A stretch of DNA of 11,013 nucleotides from Rhodospirillales bacterium. Its GTDB lineage: Bacteria > Pseudomonadota > Alphaproteobacteria > Rhodospirillales > JAOUPW01. The notes under the pieces were generated by a model that was not told where the DNA came from, ran no database searches, and was given only the letters and a program-made list of their open reading frames with translations. Position 1 is the stretch's first letter. Each line of letters opens with the position of its first letter. Location of the stretch: contig JAOUPW010000023.1 of assembly GCA_029879665.1 (NCBI GenBank), positions 1-11,013 on the forward strand. Direction: 5' to 3'. Positions 7,648 through 11,013 of this stretch are shown one piece after another. The translations under genes were made by a program, and so were the position numbers.

Positions 7648-8670
7648 ATGGGTTACAAGGTTGCCGTCGTCGGCGCCACGGGCAACGTGGGCCGGGAAAT
7701 TCTGAAAACCCTCGCCGAACGGAAGTTTCCCGCCGACGAGGTGGTGGCGCTGGCCTCGGCCCGCTCGGTCGGGCGCGAAGTGTCCTACGGCGAGGACGAA
7801 GTGCTCAAGGTCGCCGATCTGGCGACTTACGATTTCACCGGTACCGACATCGTGTTGTCGTCGCCCGGCGCCAGGGTCTCGGCCGAGTTCGCGCCCCGGG
7901 CGGTGGAACAGGGCGCGGTGGTGATCGACAACACGTCGCACTACCGCATGGATCCGGACGTGCCCCTGGTGGTTCCCGAGGTCAATCCCGAAGCCATCGG
8001 CGAGTACCGCAACAAAGGTATCATCGCCAATCCCAACTGTTCGACCATCCAGATGGTGGTGGCGTTGAAACCGCTGCACGATCTGGCACGCATCCGCCGC
8101 GTGGTGGTCGCCACCTACCAGTCGGTCTCCGGTTCCGGCAAGGACGCCATGGACGAGCTCTTCAATCAGACTCGCGGCATCTACGTTAACGACCCGATCG
8201 AAAAAAACCGGGAAGTATTCACCAAACAGATCGCCTTCAACGTCATCCCCCATATCGACGTCTTCATGGACAGCGGTGAAACCAAGGAAGAATGGAAGAT
8301 GATGGTTGAAACCAAGAAGATCCTCGACCCGGCCATTCTCGTCACTGCTTCTTGTGTGCGCGTGCCGGTTTTCATTGGTCATGCCGAAGCGGTCAATATC
8401 GAATTCGAGAGTCCCGTTGACGAAGATCAGGCGCGCGAAGCACTGAAGGCGGCACCGGGAATCATTGTCGTCGATCACCGAATTGACGAAGGTTACGTCA
8501 CGCCGGCGGAATGCGCCGGCGAGGACGCGGTCTACGTCAGCCGCATCCGTTCCGATCCGACGGTGGACAACGGCCTCAACATCTGGGTGGTGGCCGATAA
8601 TCTACGCAAGGGCGCGGCATTGAACGCGGTTCAGATCGCCGAGGAACTGATCAGGTCTTACTTAAAGTGA
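7648..8670 (+). CDS. asd: Aspartate-semialdehyde dehydrogenase
   Basis: Asd reduces aspartyl-4-phosphate to aspartate semialdehyde with NADPH. This is the branch point to Lys/diaminopimelate, Thr, Met and Ile. The product has 340 residues, usual for the family. It has the N-terminal nucleotide-binding GATGNVG (9-15), SSPGARVS (71-78), catalytic Cys131 in NPNCSTIQ, SGSGKDAMDEL (161-171), catalytic-base His245 in VPVFIGHAEAVNIEF, and the closing NIWVVADNLRKGAALNAVQIAE. I prefer the ATG at 7648 because GGAG lies 8 bases upstream and MGYKVAVVG is the usual N-terminus. The in-frame ATG at 7633 has AAGG only two bases away. A terminator separates it from leuB, but the leu-asd neighbourhood is common in alphaproteobacteria. 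Confidence 0.97.
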   Translation: MGYKVAVVGATGNVGREILKTLAERKFPADEVVALASARSVGREVSYGEDEVLKVADLATYDFTGTDIVLSSPGARVSAEFAPRAVEQGAVVIDNTSHYRMDPDVPLVVPEVNPEAIGEYRNKGIIANPNCSTIQMVVALKPLHDLARIRRVVVATYQSVSGSGKDAMDELFNQTRGIYVNDPIEKNREVFTKQIAFNVIPHIDVFMDSGETKEEWKMMVETKKILDPAILVTASCVRVPVFIGHAEAVNIEFESPVDEDQAREALKAAPGIIVVDHRIDEGYVTPAECAGEDAVYVSRIRSDPTVDNGLNIWVVADNLRKGAALNAVQIAEELIRSYLK

Positions 8671-8697
8671 TGCGGCCCAAAAAGTAATACGGCCCAA
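8664..8697 (+). repeat. 17-bp tandem duplication at the asd stop codon
   Basis: AAAGTGATGCGGCCCAA (8664-8680) is followed at once by AAAGTAATACGGCCCAA (8681-8697). The copies differ by two G-to-A changes. The first copy contains the asd TGA stop (8668-8670) and the second has TAA at the equivalent place. Confidence 0.75.
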
Positions 8698-8714
8698 AGA
8701 CTCGGCAAACGCGG

Positions 8715-8728
8715 CGGCCTGTAGGCCG
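8715..8728. terminator. Small hairpin between convergent asd and response regulator genes
   Basis: CGGCC (8715-8719) and GGCCG (8724-8728) form a short stem in the 76-base gap between the two convergent genes. Neither strand has a proper T run after it. A shared terminator role is suggested only by position. Confidence 0.25.
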
Positions 8729-8746
8729 GGAAAAGCAGCGTAGTCG

Positions 8747-9289
8747 TCAGGCTTCGGACGGAAGTTTGCGGCGGTCCGCATCGGTGCCCCGGTTCTGGCG
8801 CCGGTCTTCCCCTTTAAATCCGCCATTGGACCGCCGCCGCCGATCGGGACCGGCAAAGGTTTTTGCTTTTACGAAATCCCGGGGCCGGTCGATGATGGCG
8901 ACGAAACGCCGGTATAAATCCGTAGCGGAATACGGCTTGATCAGGATTTCGGTGGCGCCGGCGTCACGGGCGGCCAGGATCCGACTCTGTTCCGAATGGG
9001 CGGTAACCATGATGATGGGAACGTGAGGGTCAACGACATCGGTTCCCTTGCGGATTAATCGGATCAATTCCATGCCATCGAGAACCGGCATGAGCCAATC
9101 GGTGATGATGATATCGGGGAAATATCCGGTTTTCAGCACAGCCAGCGCTTCGGCGCCGTCTCCGGCCTCCTTGATGCGTTTGATGCCCAGCGAATTGAGA
9201 ACCTGTTTGAGCACATGGAGCTCGAACTGATTGTCTTCGACAATCAGGAAGTTCAGCTTTTCAAGGTTATAGTAATTCAAGGACTTCAT
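8747..9289 (-). CDS. Single-domain CheY-like response regulator with charged 'DRR' tail
   Basis: This 180-residue protein has a receiver domain at about residues 11-135. The acidic pair is Glu18-Asp19 (LIVEDNQ) and the phosphoacceptor is Asp64 (IIITDWLMPVLDGMEL). Switch Thr96 (IIMVTAHS) and Lys118 (ILIKPYS) are also present. There is no DNA-binding, HD-GYP or GGDEF output domain. The ~45-residue tail is basic and repeats the pattern FxGxDRR at 145-151 and 158-164, with a third DRR at 172-174. Such regulators usually act by protein contact, in chemotaxis-like or phosphorelay signalling. No histidine kinase is encoded nearby, so the partner is unknown. It is convergent with asd and divergent from the lyase-like gene. 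Upstream of its ATG there is only a weak AAGAAAA ribosome site. Confidence 0.93.
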   Translation of the reverse strand: MKSLNYYNLEKLNFLIVEDNQFELHVLKQVLNSLGIKRIKEAGDGAEALAVLKTGYFPDIIITDWLMPVLDGMELIRLIRKGTDVVDPHVPIIMVTAHSEQSRILAARDAGATEILIKPYSATDLYRRFVAIIDRPRDFVKAKTFAGPDRRRRSNGGFKGEDRRQNRGTDADRRKLPSEA

Positions 9290-9429
9290 GAATTGGTTTT
9301 CTTAAATCGCCAGACGCGATGGAAGTAATTTCCCCGTCGCAAGTTACACGCCGAACACCTTGCTAAAATTATGTATACTAGATATAGGGGTTTGCCATGG
9401 TGAAAAAAATAAAATCTAGGAGATCGGCC
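9290..9429. promoter_or_regulatory. Divergent intergenic promoter region
   Basis: This 140-base gap separates the minus-strand response regulator from the plus-strand lyase-like gene, so promoters for both should lie here. It has an AT-rich core at about 9362-9386. A -10-like TATACT occurs at 9374-9379 for the + strand, and CATAAT can be read on the minus strand in the same core. I could not find a convincing -35 for either. Confidence 0.35.
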
Positions 9430-10317
9430 ATGACGACTCAAATCTGTCCGCGGCGAAGCGTGCTGTTTGTTCCCGGGTCCAACGAAAGGGCCCTGGAAAA
9501 GGGGAAATCCCTGGCCGCCGACGGGCTGATTCTGGATCTGGAGGATTCAGTCGCCCCGGAACAAAAAACCGATGCCCGGGGCCGGGTCATGGCCGCGGTC
9601 GAAACGGGGGGCTATGGCCGCCGGGAGATCATCATCCGGGTCAACGGGCTGGAGACCCCCTGGGGCCGGGACGACATCGCCGCCGCCGCCGCGTCCGGTG
9701 CGGATGGAATTCTGCTGCCCAAGGTGGATGACGGTGCCGACGTTCGCGAAGCGGACTCCATTCTCGACGCCGCCGGCGCGCCGGAGGAAATGTCCATCTG
9801 GTGCATGATGGAAACGCCGAAGGCAATCCTGAACGCGGTGGATATTGCTTCGGCCAGTCCGCGGGTCGGCTGTCTGGTCATGGGAACGTCCGACCTGGCC
9901 AAGGATCTTTACTGCGCCCATACGCGTGACCGGCTGCCCATGATCACATCTTTGGAATTGTGCCTGTTGGCGGCCCGCGCGTACGGTCTGGCTATTCTTG
10001 ATGGTGTATTTCTTGATCTTGATGACGATGAAGGGTTCACCCATTCCTGTCGGCAGGGACGCGACCTTGGGTTTGACGGCAAGACCCTCATTCATCCCAA
10101 GACCCTTGACCCGGCCAATGAAATCTTCGCGCCTTCCGGGGAGGAATTGGATTGGTCCCGGAAAATTATCGCCGCCCATGCCAAGGCGGAAAAGGAGGGC
10201 AAGGGGGTGGTGGTAGTCGAAGGCAAGTTGGTCGAGACTCTGCACGTCGCCAATGCCAAGCGCCTGATGGCCCTGCATGATGCCATACGGGGTTTGACGG
10301 AAGACTTGTCAAAATAG
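9430..10317 (+). CDS. HpcH/HpaI-family CoA-ester lyase (CitE / malyl-CoA lyase-thioesterase-like)
   Basis: This is a 295-residue TIM-barrel protein of the citrate lyase beta / malyl-CoA lyase family. These enzymes cleave, condense or hydrolyse 3-hydroxyacyl-CoA esters using Mg2+. The family blocks are in order: RRSVLFVPGSNERALEK (8-24), DGLILDLEDSVAP (31-43), IIRVNGLETPWGRDD with Arg70, IWCMMETPKAILN with Glu128, and VMGTSDLAKDL with Asp155. Glu128 and Asp155 are the expected metal ligands. GFDGKTLIHP (214-223) follows, with VEGKLVETLHVANAKRL near the end. I chose ATG 9430 because AGGAG (9418-9422) lies 7 bases upstream; an ATG at 9397 would add 11 basic residues. No citrate lyase alpha or gamma subunits are nearby, so a free-standing malyl-CoA lyase, malyl-CoA thioesterase or citramalyl-CoA lyase is more likely than citrate lyase. 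Exact substrate cannot be told. Confidence 0.88.
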   Translation: MTTQICPRRSVLFVPGSNERALEKGKSLAADGLILDLEDSVAPEQKTDARGRVMAAVETGGYGRREIIIRVNGLETPWGRDDIAAAAASGADGILLPKVDDGADVREADSILDAAGAPEEMSIWCMMETPKAILNAVDIASASPRVGCLVMGTSDLAKDLYCAHTRDRLPMITSLELCLLAARAYGLAILDGVFLDLDDDEGFTHSCRQGRDLGFDGKTLIHPKTLDPANEIFAPSGEELDWSRKIIAAHAKAEKEGKGVVVVEGKLVETLHVANAKRLMALHDAIRGLTEDLSK

Positions 10318-10335
10318 AACAAGCCGCAGGTAAGC

Positions 10336-10412
10336 AAAAAAAGAGACGTCAGGCTTGCGGATCCTGGGAAACCCACAATTAGCGTCACTAGCGTGACGCC
10401 CCTGACGTCTCT
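10336..10412 (-). terminator. Branched terminator at the 3' end of the candidate RNA
   Basis: On the minus strand a perfect 12-bp stem, AGAGACGTCAGG (10412-10401) with CCTGACGTCTCT (10353-10342), is followed by TTTTTTT (10342-10336, the first T shared with the stem). The 47 bases enclosed are not a simple loop. They contain two hairpins, GCGTCAC/GTGACGC (10399-10393 with 10388-10382, loop GCTA) and TGGG/CCCA (10375-10365, loop TTT), so the stem closes a multi-branched junction. On the + strand the same stem is followed by AGGAGCC, not T's, so it does not terminate the lyase-like gene in the usual way. Confidence 0.7.
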
Positions 10413-10866
10413 AGGAGCCGACCAGGCTCCGCGCACTTTAGAAGGCGGCTTCCCTTAATGATCCTCCCCCCGTGGTGTACCCTGGGCAGAGACTCACCAC
10501 GCGAGAGGAGGCCGCGGTCTGTATTGTAAAATTTCCGTTGCCGGAAATCCCCCTTCACAACCCGCGAACGAAACGACCGGTTGCCTGATAATGCGGCGCG
10601 GCTCCCAAAGGGAGGCATCGCCTCCTGGGGGAAAGCATTTGCCCCCTTGAAGCCCTGTGTTTCGGTCCACGGAGGAACCGAAACACAGCCGGACCAAAAA
10701 CCAATTTCCCCACCAGGGGAGTTCGGGCTCGATCCGGACGGGCCGCACCCATCCAGCGAACGAGACGCTCCGTCCTGGACCGGTTTTTCCCTGCGAACGC
10801 CACAACGACCTGAAGGTCTGGCGGGGGCGGCACAAGACAAAACCAATCCGTCGCCTTCGTGTACGG
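10336..10866 (-). ncRNA. Candidate large structured noncoding RNA (~530 nt), class not recognised
   Basis: No credible protein is encoded here, but the segment is dense in perfect inverted repeats. In minus-strand order (window coordinates) the stems are as follows. CGCCA-GACC/GGTC-TGGCG is at 10823-10798. GGACGG/CCGTCC at 10775-10736 encloses AGCG/CGCT. TCCCC/GGGGA at 10720-10707 has a TGGT loop. CTGTGTTTCGGT/ACCGAAACACAG, 12 bp, is at 10688-10655. GGGGG/CCCCC is at 10646-10627. GGAGGC/GCCTCC at 10625-10611 competes with CTCCC/GGGAG. CAACC/GGTTG is at 10583-10558. ATTTCCG/CGGAAAT at 10548-10531 has the GNRA loop GCAA. A compound stem including CGTGGTG/CACCACG is at 10515-10445. GGAGCC/GGCTCC at 10430-10414 has a TGGTC loop. 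A final 12-bp stem runs into seven T's. The T run, the GNRA loop and the AT-rich upstream flank favour the minus strand. The 5' end is approximate. I see no RNase P, tmRNA or SRP core motifs. Confidence 0.68.
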
Positions 10867-10871
10867 GAAGT

Positions 10872-10901
10872 ACTATGAAGAAAAGCTAAAGTAGCATGCA
10901 A
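10872..10901 (-). promoter_or_regulatory. Weak candidate promoter for the structured RNA
   Basis: On the minus strand TTGCAT (10901-10896) and CATAGT (10877-10872) are separated by 18 bases. They match 3 of 6 and 4 of 6 positions of the sigma-70 consensus. Transcription would begin at about 10866, just before the first strong stem. The match is poor and other AT-rich hexamers upstream could serve. Confidence 0.25.
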
Positions 10902-11013
10902 TTAGAAATTCAGGTTTAAATGAATTTTTCTGTGCATAATTATTTGATATTTACACATTGCACGCACACGTTATCCACATTCTTATGCACACACTATAAA
11001 TTTTACTTTGATC
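10902..11013. promoter_or_regulatory. AT-rich region with a cluster of three perfect DnaA boxes
   Basis: Three exact matches to the DnaA-box consensus TTATNCACA lie within 61 bases: TTATGCACA on the minus strand (10931-10939), TTATCCACA (10971-10979) and TTATGCACA (10983-10991) on the plus strand, the last two only 3 bases apart. A fourth, two-mismatch box ATTTACACA is at 10949-10957. The surroundings are very AT-rich compared with the rest of the window (AATTTTT, ATAAATTTTACTTTGATC). This is the pattern of a replication origin or other DnaA-binding locus. The window ends inside it, so its full extent and neighbour are unknown. Confidence 0.7.

Noticed and set aside
10336..10866. RNase P RNA, tmRNA, SRP RNA, 6S RNA or group I/II intron as identity of the structured RNA
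   Set aside because: I looked for the RNase P GAGGAAAGTCCG-type core, an alphaproteobacterial tag-peptide coding stretch, the SRP GGAAGGAAGCA loop and group II domain V, on both strands, and found none. The size and layout also do not fit 6S RNA. This was by eye only.
10581..10889. Plus-strand open frame of 102 codons
   Set aside because: Same region and reasons as above; no ribosome site and no family resemblance.
10494..10901. Minus-strand open frame of 135 codons, and overlapping frames of 92 and 152 codons
   Set aside because: The translations are Arg/Pro/Gly-rich with no recognisable domain, they overlap each other in several frames, and the DNA is dominated by perfect hairpins. Open frames here are a by-product of GC-rich structured RNA.
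1..11013. Insertion sequences, CRISPR arrays, tRNA or rRNA genes
   Set aside because: No transposase, no regularly spaced repeats and no tRNA cloverleaf with the conserved T-loop were found by eye in the window.

Overview
The window is GC-rich and gene-dense. It reads as a chromosomal segment of an alphaproteobacterium, most likely in or near the Rhodospirillales. The reasons are the order ffh-rpsP-rimM-trmD-rplS-leuCD-leuB-asd, the long Ala/Glu tail on ribosomal protein S16, the Lys/Ala tail on L19, and a CheY-like regulator with a 'DRR' tail. The lineage is inferred from gene order and protein character, not from a database search.

Bases 1-2931 hold a translation and secretion cluster on the + strand: the 3' end of ffh (signal recognition particle GTPase), rpsP (S16), rimM (16S maturation), trmD (tRNA m1G37 methyltransferase) and rplS (L19). 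Bases 3029-7381 hold a leucine cluster: leuC and leuD (isopropylmalate isomerase subunits), then a mandelate-racemase-like enolase-superfamily gene, then leuB (isopropylmalate dehydrogenase), closed by a good intrinsic terminator near 7547-7577. asd (aspartate-semialdehyde dehydrogenase) follows at 7648-8670. A convergent minus-strand single-domain response regulator (8747-9289) and a divergent CitE/malyl-CoA-lyase-like gene (9430-10317) come next.

From 10318 to the right edge there is no credible protein gene. About 530 bases (10336 to about 10866) are packed with perfect inverted repeats. They end, on the minus strand, in a 12-bp stem followed by seven T's. I read this as a large structured noncoding RNA transcribed leftward, of a class I do not recognise. 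Upstream of it is an AT-rich stretch with three perfect DnaA boxes (TTATNCACA) within 61 bases. That stretch may be a replication origin, a DnaA-titration site or a DnaA-controlled promoter. The housekeeping genes run toward it, which argues somewhat against a normal bidirectional origin.

The points most worth following are: (1) the large structured RNA; (2) the DnaA-box cluster beside it; (3) the mandelate-racemase homologue inside the leucine operon, which keeps every metal ligand and the His/Asp dyad but has Arg in place of the second catalytic Lys; (4) two small tandem duplications that each copy a gene's stop-codon region (rimM, asd).
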